Origin: Paenisporosarcina indica
GTDB lineage: Bacteria > Bacillota > Bacilli > Bacillales_A > Planococcaceae
DNA: 64,000 nucleotides
NCBI RefSeq assembly: GCF_001939075.1
Contig: NZ_MPTA01000005.1
Span: forward strand, 1 to 64,000
Reading direction: 5' to 3'
The stretch's first letter is position 1; every line of letters starts with the position of its first letter. The notes under the pieces are model-generated. The model was not told the origin of the DNA, ran no database searches, and saw only the letters and a program-made list of their open reading frames with translations. Of the stretch, positions 9,647-18,212 are shown one piece after another. The position numbers and the translations under genes are program-made.

Positions 9647-10255
9647 TTATAAGTATTTGTTTGCAATTGAACTAATATCAGCATCCAGTGTTCCTTCACC
9701 GATAGCTGAGAACTTCCACTCAGAGCCATGACGATATAATTCGCCCGGAATAAGAGAGGTTTTACCAGCATAATTATCAGTTAAGTTATAATGGATCAAC
9801 TCTTCTTTGCTGTTATTGTCCACAAGACGAATAAAAGCATTTTCAATGAGTCCAAAATCTTGTTTTCTTTGTTTTGCTTGATAGATATTTACAACGAACA
9901 CCAATTTATGTACGGATGGTGAAATATTTTTTAGGCTCACGTTAATTGTTTCGTCGTCTCCATCGCCATCACCAGTTAAATTATCACCTGAATGAACGAC
10001 ACTTTTATCTTGACTCGTTTTGTTCCCAAAATACACGAGGTTTTGTTTAGATTGCAACTTTCCGTTCTCATCTAATAGGAGAACAGATGCGTCACAATCC
10101 ACTTCGGCTGCTTTACCACCTAAAAGTCCCCCGAATAATCCTTTACCACCGCTTTTTTTCACAGGATCCCAGCCTAGTCCTACCATAACACTTGATAATG
10201 AAGATCTGCCTTTTGTTAAATCTATCTTTTGGCCCTTCACAAGGTTAATTCCCAA
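9647..10255 (-). CDS. yceC: TerD-family protein with glycine-rich insertion
   Basis: A 202-residue TerD-fold protein of the YceC type. It keeps the KGQKIDLTK start and HSGDNLTGDGDGDDE, but between the first strand pair carries a glycine-rich insertion (GLFGGLLGGK, about 39-48), and the usual DFDLD site is changed to EVDCDAS. The loss of one acidic residue suggests altered Ca2+ binding. TTG start at 10255 with GGAGTG 8 bases before it. It is the first gene of the terD pair, directly behind an ECF-type promoter at 10292-10317. Confidence 0.88.
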   Translation of the reverse strand: MGINLVKGQKIDLTKGRSSLSSVMVGLGWDPVKKSGGKGLFGGLLGGKAAEVDCDASVLLLDENGKLQSKQNLVYFGNKTSQDKSVVHSGDNLTGDGDGDDETINVSLKNISPSVHKLVFVVNIYQAKQRKQDFGLIENAFIRLVDNNSKEELIHYNLTDNYAGKTSLIPGELYRHGSEWKFSAIGEGTLDADISSIANKYL

Positions 10256-10291
10256 TCTTTATCACTCCATTTCTATAGCATTACTATATGA

Positions 10292-10317
10292 TACGTATTA
10301 ATATGCAATAAGTTTCA
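10292..10317 (-). promoter_or_regulatory. ECF sigma (sigma-W type) promoter of the terD pair
   Basis: On the minus strand TGAAAC (10317..10312), a 16-base spacer and CGTA (10295..10292) match the sigma-W consensus exactly. The start codon of yceC is 37 bases downstream. The B. subtilis yceC operon is a known sigma-W target, so the assignment is well supported by family knowledge. Confidence 0.8.
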
Positions 10318-10659
10318 AAAAATGAACTTGTCACATCTTCTTTATTCTCCTCAAAAATTATTCAAAACATACTTATCAGAATATTTTCTCTCATTGCTAT
10401 ATATTAACATAAATAGGTTGTGATATCACTTGATAGACCTTTGATTGCCGAAATCTTTTGCTATTTCTACTACTTTATGGAACGGAGGAAAACCGTCTTT
10501 TCATCTTTTTTATAGGTTCTGTTTAACGATACCGTTGATTTCCATTCCCAGTCTTTTAATCAGTAGGAACATGACTACACCCATTAGGCTAATTCCTCAT
10601 ATTAATTACTTGGTGTTCTCGTTATACTCAGACATATACCATTAAGGAGAATTTCTAAA
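10318..10659. other. Intergenic region upstream of the nuclease gene
   Basis: About 340 bases, AT-rich. A short ACGG/CCGT hairpin with a following T-rich stretch at about 10484-10515 may be a weak terminator. No coding frame with a ribosome binding site is seen. Confidence 0.4.
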
Positions 10660-11280
10660 ATGAAGATTAATTTTTTAAAAAAATTCATATTATTATTAAT
10701 TGCGTGCACGTTTATTTTTTCAGGATGCAGCATGTCAGAGACCAATAGCGATCTTAATCCAGATGAAAAAGATCCAACTTTACAAGATATTGTGGAACAA
10801 CCAAAGTTAGAAGTCAAACCAAAAGAAGGAACCACAGAGCAAATACCTGTGACTCTTGTTTCAACTACTGACGGGGATACAATTCGAATCATGCACAACG
10901 GGGTAAATGAACCCGTGCGATATTTATTAATTGATACGCCTGAAACGAATCACCCTCGATTAGGAAAGCAACCATTTGGAGAAGAGGCGAAAGAACGGAA
11001 TCGAGAACTTGTCAATAGTGGTGACTTGACGATTGAGTTTGATGTTGGTGAAAAACGTGATAAGTACGGACGGCTGTTAGCATATGTGTATGTTGATGGG
11101 AAAAGTGTGCAAGAAACGCTCATTCGAGAAGGTTTGGCTCGAGTAGCGTATGTCTTTCCACCAAACACACGACATTTAACTCCATATGAAGAAGCTCAAC
11201 AACAAGCGAAGTCGAAGAAATTAGGATTTTGGATACTAGAAAACTATGCTACAGATTCAGGGTTTGTCAGTACTCCCTAA
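10660..11280 (+). CDS. Thermonuclease-family lipoprotein
   Basis: A 206-residue secreted nuclease. Signal peptide ends at lipobox FSGC (Cys23), so it is a membrane-anchored lipoprotein on the outer face. The staphylococcal-nuclease fold follows: DGDT at 71-74, Arg87, DTPET at 92-96 and EKRDKYGR from 131, which supply the Ca2+-binding aspartates and catalytic arginines. Such enzymes cut DNA and RNA and resemble B. subtilis YncB/YokF. AAGGAGA precedes the ATG. It is transcribed alone. Confidence 0.9.
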   Translation: MKINFLKKFILLLIACTFIFSGCSMSETNSDLNPDEKDPTLQDIVEQPKLEVKPKEGTTEQIPVTLVSTTDGDTIRIMHNGVNEPVRYLLIDTPETNHPRLGKQPFGEEAKERNRELVNSGDLTIEFDVGEKRDKYGRLLAYVYVDGKSVQETLIREGLARVAYVFPPNTRHLTPYEEAQQQAKSKKLGFWILENYATDSGFVSTP

Positions 11281-11427
11281 ATTTGAACGGTAACGATAAA
11301 AAAACCTCATCGAAATGAATTCGGAGAGATTTTTGAAATTCTAATATCGATTTCACCAGGCGCCCGAAACTTTTGGCTTAATCAAACAAAAGCCATTGTG
11401 CGTTTTTAATGGTTTCATTAAAAAAAT

Positions 11428-11473
11428 AAAATGGCATTTCCACGTATTTTTAAAACGAGGAGATGCCATTTAT
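11428..11473 (-). terminator. Terminator of the membrane transporter gene
   Basis: Arms AAATGGCAT and ATGCCATTT with extra TTCC/GGAG pairing. The minus strand continues into TTATTTTTTT. Lies 55 bases past the stop at 11528. Confidence 0.8.
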
Positions 11474-11527
11474 TGTTTAAGATATGTAAACGACTATTTT
11501 CTATTGTAAATTTGCGCTCTTTTGTAT

Positions 11528-12715
11528 TTACAAGAAACCTACGAAAATTCCTGCAAGGATTACCGAAACAATCGTAACTGTAATAAACCCAGCCACTAGC
11601 ATTGGTGGCAACATGTGACTTGTTAATACTTCACGCTCTTTCTCATCCTGCGTCAAGGAGTTTATGACTTCGTTTGTAATGATGTAATCTGCCGGAAATC
11701 CATAAAGTGCTGTTAATGAAACAGCAAATGCCATTTCTTTGCTGACCTTCAGTACTTTCCCCATAATCAATGAGAACACGTACATACCCGCTACCCCAAT
11801 GACAATACAACCAATCAACGGATAGATCAACTCGACCATCATGTCTGGTGTTGCCTTTTTCAATCCGTCTAAAATGTATAGCATAAGTCCCATTATCGCG
11901 AAGCCAAAACCATTTGCTTTTTTTAATGGATGTTTTTCCAAGAATCCCACGCTTGTCGCGATTACTCCAAATAATAAACATAGTACAAATGCATGGATAG
12001 CTATATATGGAGCGAGCCAAACCGATACTTGATAAGCTAGGTAACCTACAAATGCCAAGCGGAAAAACTTAAAGAATTCCGTATTGTATTTTTCGGGCAT
12101 CCAATTGAATAATGTCAATTCCTTCACAGGCGAACTTTCATCACGATTTCCTACTTGTTTCTCATTAATTTCTCCATTGCGAAATTGTTGAAGTAACCGT
12201 TTCCCTTCTTTTTTCAACATAACTGCTGTTAACGGATACCCTGCAAACCCTTGCATTACGTAAATCACGATTGCAAATACGGCTAAGCTTGGCAGTCCAG
12301 CGTCCGCTGCACCTTCTGACATTATTAACGCAGAAACAAGTCCCCCTACTAACGGTGGAATGGCAACAATGATTGTTTCACTGCCAAATAAAAATGTGCC
12401 GATTGCAAACAATGCGGCAATAATCCCTAGAATGCCTGCTAAAGCAATCAATATCGTTTTCCATTGATTGATCAGTTCTTGAAGAGACAGTAATGTTCCC
12501 ATGTTCGTAATTAACAAATAGATTAGCATAACAGCCACGGTGGAGTGAATTCCAGACAGTTCGACTATATTTGCCGGGAAGAATGTCCAGTAACCAACCA
12601 AGAATAGCGTGGCGCTTATAAAAATGGAAGGTATCCAAGCCTTTGTACGAATTGCTATAACATCCCCAATAAAAAGGATAAAAACTAACATACTTAACGC
12701 GAGCATCTGTGACAT
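11528..12715 (-). CDS. Polytopic membrane protein, possible Na+/glutamate-type symporter
   Basis: A 395-residue protein with about ten hydrophobic segments and a charged cytoplasmic loop (LKKEGKRLLQQFRNGEINEK) near the middle. Two similar halves each end in a glycine-rich segment (PPLVGGLVSALIMSEG and a later YGFPADYIITNE), which suggests an inverted-repeat transporter. GltS-like and related carboxylate symporters have this layout, but no decisive motif is visible, so substrate and family stay open. It is monocistronic; a cre-like site lies about 140 bases upstream. Confidence 0.6.
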   Translation of the reverse strand: MSQMLALSMLVFILFIGDVIAIRTKAWIPSIFISATLFLVGYWTFFPANIVELSGIHSTVAVMLIYLLITNMGTLLSLQELINQWKTILIALAGILGIIAALFAIGTFLFGSETIIVAIPPLVGGLVSALIMSEGAADAGLPSLAVFAIVIYVMQGFAGYPLTAVMLKKEGKRLLQQFRNGEINEKQVGNRDESSPVKELTLFNWMPEKYNTEFFKFFRLAFVGYLAYQVSVWLAPYIAIHAFVLCLLFGVIATSVGFLEKHPLKKANGFGFAIMGLMLYILDGLKKATPDMMVELIYPLIGCIVIGVAGMYVFSLIMGKVLKVSKEMAFAVSLTALYGFPADYIITNEVINSLTQDEKEREVLTSHMLPPMLVAGFITVTIVSVILAGIFVGFL

Positions 12716-12993
12716 ATCATCTTCCCACTTTCCATTATTCTTTTCTCTTGCTGTCTATTTAATGTTTATTACAATAACATGATTCGACAAAATAAATATA
12801 TAGAATAAATAGAATTGAAAGAATATTATGTACAGAAGAGGGAAAAATCTCTATGTAAGCGGTTAAAATATGTATGAACGATTTATTGGTGAGTTTCGTA
12901 GAGTGTTCGATAAATTAATTGTGATAAACATCCACCAATAGATAAAAATAGCGTGACAAATTTACTAATTAAATTACAAACTAGGAGTCCTTT

Positions 12994-14094
12994 ATGATAA
13001 AAAAATTATTATTAGGAGTCGCTGCTATCGGAATTGCATCTACCCTGTTTTTACAAAAATACCCGAAGTTCGGAAAAGCACCCAACTCCCAAAAAAAGAG
13101 TACTTTTGCAGCCTCTCCTAATTTCGAGAAAAACAAGTTTAAAAATCTATCTCCCACTACTGTTGATAGTGGCATTCGGTTTATAGTTTCAGTTCTGAAA
13201 GATTTTGTACTACAAAAGCCTGACTTGGCACCCACAAATCCACTTCCGACGCATGATTTCAAGTTTCGCAAGCCTTCAACTACCGAAACAAGAGTGACAT
13301 GGTTTGGTCATTCAGCTGTTTTAATAGAACTTAATGGAAAAACTATCTTCATCGACCCAATGCTTGGCCGTTCGCCATCCCCTTTTCCACCAATCGGCGC
13401 AAAACGCTATAACCCTGGGCTGCCATTTGAAATGGACAATGTACCTGCGATTGATATAATCGTGTATTCTCATGACCATTACGATCATTTAGATTATAAT
13501 TCCGTAAAACGGTTGAAAGATAAAGTCGGCTTATTCATCGTTCCCTTGGGTGTTGGGAGCCGCCTTGAAGGTTGGGGTGTTCCATCTAGTATAATTAAAG
13601 AATTGGATTGGTGGGACACTTTAGTGGTTTCAGGGATTAAGTTTGTCAGCACCCCGGCCCGTCACTTTTCGGGTCGTAGTCTTTTCGATCACGACTCAAC
13701 ACTTTGGTCGTCTTGGGTTATTCAAAATGGAGAGTCAAATATCTTCTTCAGTGGTGATAGTGGATATGGTCCTCATTTTAAGGACATTGGGGATAAATAT
13801 GGACCTTTTGATTTTACAATGATGGAATGTGGACAATACGATAAGCGGTGGGTTGCTATTCATATGATGCCAGAGCAAACAGTACAGGCTCATCTTGATT
13901 TAAAAGGCCAATTGATGATGCCGATTCACTGGGCCGCATTTACTCTCGCCTTCAATGCATGGACAGATTCAATCGAGCGTGTGACAAAAGCTGCCTATGT
14001 ACAAGCCATCAAAATGACGACTCCAAAAATCGGGCAATCCTTCCGACTAAACTCGGAGGACTATCCGACCGATCAATGGTGGAAACAAGCATAA
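12994..14094 (+). CDS. MBL-fold metallo-hydrolase (NAPE-PLD/UlaG-like)
   Basis: A 366-residue protein with one N-terminal hydrophobic segment (residues 4-20), so probably membrane-anchored or secreted. The metallo-beta-lactamase motif SHDHYDH is at 159-165, preceded by GHSAVLIELNG and IDPMLG, and followed by the later ligands in ARHFSGR, FSGDSGYG and PIHWAAF. This order is typical of the NAPE-hydrolysing phospholipase D branch, which includes general phosphodiesterases. The true substrate is unknown. AGGAG lies 8 bases before the ATG. Confidence 0.85.
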   Translation: MIKKLLLGVAAIGIASTLFLQKYPKFGKAPNSQKKSTFAASPNFEKNKFKNLSPTTVDSGIRFIVSVLKDFVLQKPDLAPTNPLPTHDFKFRKPSTTETRVTWFGHSAVLIELNGKTIFIDPMLGRSPSPFPPIGAKRYNPGLPFEMDNVPAIDIIVYSHDHYDHLDYNSVKRLKDKVGLFIVPLGVGSRLEGWGVPSSIIKELDWWDTLVVSGIKFVSTPARHFSGRSLFDHDSTLWSSWVIQNGESNIFFSGDSGYGPHFKDIGDKYGPFDFTMMECGQYDKRWVAIHMMPEQTVQAHLDLKGQLMMPIHWAAFTLAFNAWTDSIERVTKAAYVQAIKMTTPKIGQSFRLNSEDYPTDQWWKQA

Positions 14095-14103
14095 ACAAAG
14101 AAA

Positions 14104-14158
14104 ACCCTTTTTCCAGACGCCATCCTCTTAAAAGGGGATGGTTGCTAGAAAAAGGGGT
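14104..14158. terminator. Shared hairpin between convergent genes
   Basis: A long imperfect stem: ACCCTTTTT pairs with AAAAAGGGGT, and inside it CCATCCTC pairs with GGGGATGG. It lies between the MBL gene and the convergent gene at 14164. T-tracts are short on both sides, so termination is plausible but not certain. Confidence 0.5.
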
Positions 14159-14163
14159 GGAAA

Positions 14164-14445
14164 TTAAACTAACTTATTTTTACAATACGCTATAATTTCT
14201 GTTTCTTCATCATCTTCTAGAGCAAAATCAAGTGCTTTTCTAGATGCTTTATCCATAAAGTGATACTGTACTATGCGCTCGTTCTTTTCATCAAAAGCTA
14301 GGATTAAGCGAAGTTCTAAACCGCCTTCAGTGAATAGTTCATCGTCTTCTTCTACTTCAACGTCCAGTAGGAATTCATAACGATCCCCTTCAATGATGCC
14401 AGTTGGATCATTCATTTTTTCAACCACATGATTGGTAATTTCCAT
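14164..14445 (-). CDS. Small acidic protein (DUF6509-like)
   Basis: A 93-residue acidic soluble protein: EITNHVVEKMNDPTGIIEG then DRYEFLLDVEVEEDDELF, ending in a helix rich in Asp/Glu. The pattern matches a conserved Bacillales family of unknown function (DUF6509, from memory). AAAAGGAGAAT precedes the ATG. It is monocistronic. Confidence 0.6.
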   Translation of the reverse strand: MEITNHVVEKMNDPTGIIEGDRYEFLLDVEVEEDDELFTEGGLELRLILAFDEKNERIVQYHFMDKASRKALDFALEDDEETEIIAYCKNKLV

Positions 14446-14647
14446 GATTCATTCTCCTTTTGTTCATGTAATTGTTCATGACAAGTGTTCCGATGTTCTA
14501 ATTGTATCGGTTGTTAGGGCAATAAGACAACCTGTACCCCTATTATTTCTTCTCTTCCCATACATTAAACTCGGACTTCGTACAAAAAATCCTTCCCATG
14601 CACAATTTTGCAAGTCATTTTCAACTAGTTGCAGAATCTAGTATTCT

Positions 14648-15328
14648 TCATTTTTTATGCGTTTTAATGAAAAACCCACGAATTCCGGACCACTCTGCGT
14701 AAACGATATCATGCAGTTGTGGATATCCTTCCTCTCTCAATGATTCTGTTAACCAATCTTCAGTCTTGTCGATGTTTTTCAATACATGTTTGTTTATTTT
14801 TCCGTTATCCACTAACAGAAAAGTTAAGGGCTCGTCTTCCTTCTCGACAGGAACATCTTCCCGTGTAACCGCTTCGTACTGGCTATAAGCCAATACGCTG
14901 ATTTGACCCCCTGGCTCCAAATACACGTCCTTCACTTCACGCAACGTAAAAAACCCCCGTTGTCTCAACATCGTCCGGAATTGCTCCATTTCCAGCTTAT
15001 TTCTCTTCATTTCCTTCATGTTAAATTGACCATCCCTTACTAATAGGGCTGGTTCACCCTTCAAAAGAATCCGTACCACATCAAATTTCAAGGTAAACAA
15101 TTCGATTAGGTAAATGAGTATGCCCCAGACAACTACACCGAACAGTATTTGCCAAATGGTGATTTTAGGATCGTATATCCCTTCTTCCAAGATTCCACCC
15201 AACACTAGTGCATAAATAAAATCAAACGGTGTCAGTTGAGACATTTCTTTTTTACCTAATAATCGGGTCACCGCCAGTAATGCTGCCAAACCCACTATTA
15301 TTTTCAATCCAATTTCAACGAAGACCAT
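14648..15328 (-). CDS. YetF-like DUF421 membrane protein
   Basis: About 226 residues. Three N-terminal membrane segments (GLKIIVGLAALLAVTRLLG, FDFIYALVLGGILEEG and a third) are followed by a cytoplasmic domain with the family pattern KGEPALLVRDGQFN, MLRQRGFFTLREV and YLEPGGQISVL. DUF421/YetF proteins are spore- and envelope-associated in Bacillus, with some germinant-related members. The frame opens at a TTG at 15346, but AAAGG sits 9 bases before the ATG at 15328, which is preferred. Confidence 0.85.
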   Translation of the reverse strand: MVFVEIGLKIIVGLAALLAVTRLLGKKEMSQLTPFDFIYALVLGGILEEGIYDPKITIWQILFGVVVWGILIYLIELFTLKFDVVRILLKGEPALLVRDGQFNMKEMKRNKLEMEQFRTMLRQRGFFTLREVKDVYLEPGGQISVLAYSQYEAVTREDVPVEKEDEPLTFLLVDNGKINKHVLKNIDKTEDWLTESLREEGYPQLHDIVYAEWSGIRGFFIKTHKK

Positions 15329-15431
15329 ACTCTCCCGCCTTTCCAAGGATTTATTAATACACTTCCCCTGGAAAACAAGGAGTAGTCTTAAATGAGAGAG
15401 AGTATGTATCTGAGATGTTTTCAGAACTTGA

Positions 15432-17084
15432 TTATTTGTTACTAATCAGATGTCGAATCACTTGATTGGTTAAGTTTGGCACCACATCGAGGGAGAAGCT
15501 ACGTTCCATGCGTTCATATTGTTTGTGCGCATCAAAACCATATGGACCAATGTTTATCACTGGTACATTAATATTACGTATTGATTCGTAGTCGACATAA
15601 TGTTTTGTTCCCCATCCAGGATTATTCGAAGAGACCGCAGAAATACCCTCTTCATCATCACTTAATGCCACGAAACTCATATCCGATATATACGGGAAGA
15701 AGTTTTTGGTGATAATAGGGTGCGGGTAAGTCGGTTGTACCGCTTCAACCGCTGATTCAAGTGCGTTCAGTAATTTTTGTTCCATGTCATTCTTCCCTGT
15801 CACTTCTACTCGAGGGGAGTAAAGGGACGAATAAAACACGATGATGGCAGGATTCTTGTCCGGCATCCATTTCCATGCTTCTTCCACAACACGTGCTGCA
15901 AACATGCGGGTGTCGAGGTCGGTTTGCTGCATTAATTGCTCTTTAAATGAATCCATGTGCAATGTGTATGCTTGTCCATGTGAATCGGTTAATGTTGTAT
16001 TCATTTCATCGTATGTCAGGACACGAGGTTCCCAAATGACTGTGTTCATTGGCTCCCCGCTTGCTCTGCTGAACGTTGCATAGTTTAACTTGAATTCCTC
16101 GAGTGCGGTGGTAAATGCTGTCGTTGCCTCCACTTTAAGAAGGTCCAACACTTCTTTTGGCGACCAAGAATGGATAAAGAAATTGAAGTACACATATGCC
16201 GAAAGAGCTGTTTGAACGGTGTATGTCGGCTTAAGATCCGTCTGTTTCAGTGAAACCGGAGGCACTGTCGTTTCACCGAATGCTTCATTGCAAAGGGATG
16301 GGTTGTAACTGATTTGACGAGTCAAATGGGCAGCGATAAAGTTGGGATCTATTCCCTCGAAGCATGATCCAACATGTGTTTCCGAGCCAGTAATGAAGAA
16401 GGAAGGCAATAATTTGCCGACCGTCCCTTTGTAAATATAACGATTGGGATCGCCGTCATAACGGGGAGATACAAAATCCGCATTGATCGCTGCCACATAT
16501 TCGAATCCATGGTCGTCGCGAAGTCGTTTCAATTCTGTTAAAGCCGATAGTATCCCATGCGAACTATCTTCCTCATCACATTCAAAGACGACCATCAAGT
16601 TCCCTTCCAGTTCTTCGGGATGCTCGGAATAATATTTCAAGAGATAGAGGTGGCTCGCTACACCAGACTTCATATCCAGCACTCCACGACCGAACTCAAA
16701 TTCTCCTGACTCCAGGTGTGTTTTCACAGATTCAGGCAAGTCTTCCTGTTTGAGTGCTTCTGCCAAAGCATCCGGGTCCAGTGCATGGTCTCTCAAATTG
16801 AAATCATCAATTCCCACTGTATCCATATGCCCCATCAAGATGACCGTTTTAGGAGAAGTTTTTTTGGATCCTTTTACAAAAGCCAACACATTATAACGCT
16901 CTTGCTCATCATTCTCTGTTTGCTGATGGATGATGTAATCTACATTTTCCTGAAAATACGGATACGACGATATTAATGTATGTATGGCCTGGGAAATGAC
17001 CTTCTCCCCGCCTTCATTTACAATACTTTCAATGCGTACTAACTGTTTCGTCAGCGCTAACACTTCTTCTCTGCAATCGAACAT
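15432..17084 (-). CDS. M20-family metallopeptidase, RocB-like
   Basis: About 550 residues, the length of RocB. The M20 zinc motifs are present: MGHMDTVG, GRGVLDMKSG and ECDEEDSSHG, followed by a GSETHVGSCFEG dimerisation-domain block. RocB acts in arginine/ornithine utilisation in Bacillus, but no roc genes are adjacent, so the substrate is open. TTGGGGAG lies about 7 bases before the ATG at 17084; the TTG at 17099 is part of that ribosome binding site. It is cytosolic and monocistronic. Confidence 0.85.
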   Translation of the reverse strand: MFDCREEVLALTKQLVRIESIVNEGGEKVISQAIHTLISSYPYFQENVDYIIHQQTENDEQERYNVLAFVKGSKKTSPKTVILMGHMDTVGIDDFNLRDHALDPDALAEALKQEDLPESVKTHLESGEFEFGRGVLDMKSGVASHLYLLKYYSEHPEELEGNLMVVFECDEEDSSHGILSALTELKRLRDDHGFEYVAAINADFVSPRYDGDPNRYIYKGTVGKLLPSFFITGSETHVGSCFEGIDPNFIAAHLTRQISYNPSLCNEAFGETTVPPVSLKQTDLKPTYTVQTALSAYVYFNFFIHSWSPKEVLDLLKVEATTAFTTALEEFKLNYATFSRASGEPMNTVIWEPRVLTYDEMNTTLTDSHGQAYTLHMDSFKEQLMQQTDLDTRMFAARVVEEAWKWMPDKNPAIIVFYSSLYSPRVEVTGKNDMEQKLLNALESAVEAVQPTYPHPIITKNFFPYISDMSFVALSDDEEGISAVSSNNPGWGTKHYVDYESIRNINVPVINIGPYGFDAHKQYERMERSFSLDVVPNLTNQVIRHLISNK

Positions 17085-17181
17085 ATCGACACTCCCCAAC
17101 CATTAATTAGTAGATAATTTTAATATATCATAGGAAGTCGACAGGTAGAATGAGGATTGATTACAATGGAGTGAGTCGGGA

Positions 17182-17487
17182 GTGATCAAATTGCAACCAT
17201 TTACAGCAGAAGTCGTTCGCATATTAAAAGAGATTCCTGAGGGATTCGTTGTTACATATGGGCAAGTGGCACGTATGGCGGGCAGTCCACGTGCAGCAAG
17301 ACAGGTTGTGAGGATCTTACATACGTTGAGTGAAAAACATGACTTACCCTGGCATCGCGTCGTCAACATTCGTGGTGAGATTGCTGTGCCCAGTGAAGAT
17401 TCGAAGGAAATACAGCGCATGTTACTGCAGGGTGAGGGCGTTGTATTTTTAGCAGATGGGCGTGTTGATTTAGAGCAGTTCAAGTAA
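17182..17487 (+). CDS. Alkyltransferase-like protein (ATL), DNA repair
   Basis: A 101-residue protein with only the DNA-binding domain of O6-alkylguanine transferases: helix-turn-helix (VTYGQVARMAGSPRAARQV), Asn in the turn and the active-site motif as PWHRV (56-60), where true transferases have PCHRV. With Trp57 in place of the acceptor Cys, it cannot take up an alkyl group. Known ATL proteins bind O6-alkylguanine and hand it to nucleotide excision repair. Start is GTG at 17182; TTG at 17191 has a better spaced GGGAG and is equally possible. Confidence 0.88.
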   Translation: MIKLQPFTAEVVRILKEIPEGFVVTYGQVARMAGSPRAARQVVRILHTLSEKHDLPWHRVVNIRGEIAVPSEDSKEIQRMLLQGEGVVFLADGRVDLEQFK

Positions 17488-17540
17488 GTAGAGTCTCAAA
17501 AGCATGTTTAGCGCTGACATCCGAATACAAAATAGATCCC

Positions 17541-18095
17541 TCACTCCATTTTGTCTTCAGGGCGCCATCCTTCTTTCAAATCTCGTATAGATAAGTCAAA
17601 AGTGTATTCCAAGTGTGGGTAGTCCTTGAATCCCGACCAGTCAGCTCCTGATGAAAACCCAAGTTCTTTGCCGATTCGTATGACTTCAAACCAGTCCGCC
17701 TCCCCATTTTCATTTAGATCCCGATATATATCATAACTAATGGAGCCATCGCTATTGAGCAGAACAAAATCTATTGCCAATCCATAGTTATGGTAGCTTT
17801 CTCCACCCCTTGCATGGGTGACAATATTCCCTTCAATGGTACGGCCCTTTTCATACAGGACGTCTTGAGATTCCCCGGACCTAAATCCCTCGCTAATTAA
17901 TATCGGAATCCCTATTTCTTCAGCTTTCCGGATGAGTTCATTGCTTTTTTCCTCCACAATGGGATGCAATCCTTGTGGAAGAGATCGTGATAAGCGTTGT
18001 TCTTTTACTTCAACTTCATTTTGAATCCATATAAAAAAGAGCCCGCCGATGACGAGCCAGAACGTAATATGTAAACCCATCCACACTCGCTTCAA
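17541..18095 (-). CDS. M15-family D-Ala-D-Ala/L-Ala-D-Glu peptidase (CwlK-like)
   Basis: About 184 residues: an N-terminal signal-anchor (residues 7-24) and a VanY/M15 domain. Zinc and catalytic motifs: SEGFRSGESQDVLYEKG, YHNYGLAIDF (His102, Asp109) and PHLEY (His161). These enzymes trim peptidoglycan stem peptides outside the cell, and B. subtilis CwlK is the closest known type. A TTG at 18095 has AAAGGAGG 7 bases upstream, so it is preferred over the GTG at 18119, which lies upstream of that site. Confidence 0.87.
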   Translation of the reverse strand: MKRVWMGLHITFWLVIGGLFFIWIQNEVEVKEQRLSRSLPQGLHPIVEEKSNELIRKAEEIGIPILISEGFRSGESQDVLYEKGRTIEGNIVTHARGGESYHNYGLAIDFVLLNSDGSISYDIYRDLNENGEADWFEVIRIGKELGFSSGADWSGFKDYPHLEYTFDLSIRDLKEGWRPEDKME

Positions 18096-18175
18096 ACGAA
18101 CGCCTCCTTTTCGTCTCACTGTTTTACATCTTACGAAAATCTCAATCCATTATCAAATATTGTTGCCAGAAAAAT

Positions 18176-18200
18176 AGTCGCTCCCCAAAAAGGAACGACT
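18176..18200 (-). terminator. Terminator of the ABC exporter operon
   Basis: Arms AGTCGCTCC and GGAACGACT (one mismatch) around CCAAAAA. On the minus strand followed by TATTTTT. Twelve bases past the permease stop. Confidence 0.75.
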
Positions 18201-18212
18201 TTTGGATCGTGA

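Noticed and set aside
4271-10255. Ter genes as a horizontally acquired island
   Set aside because: No mobile-element genes, no att-like repeats, and codon and base use resemble the neighbours; yce genes are core in many Bacillales.
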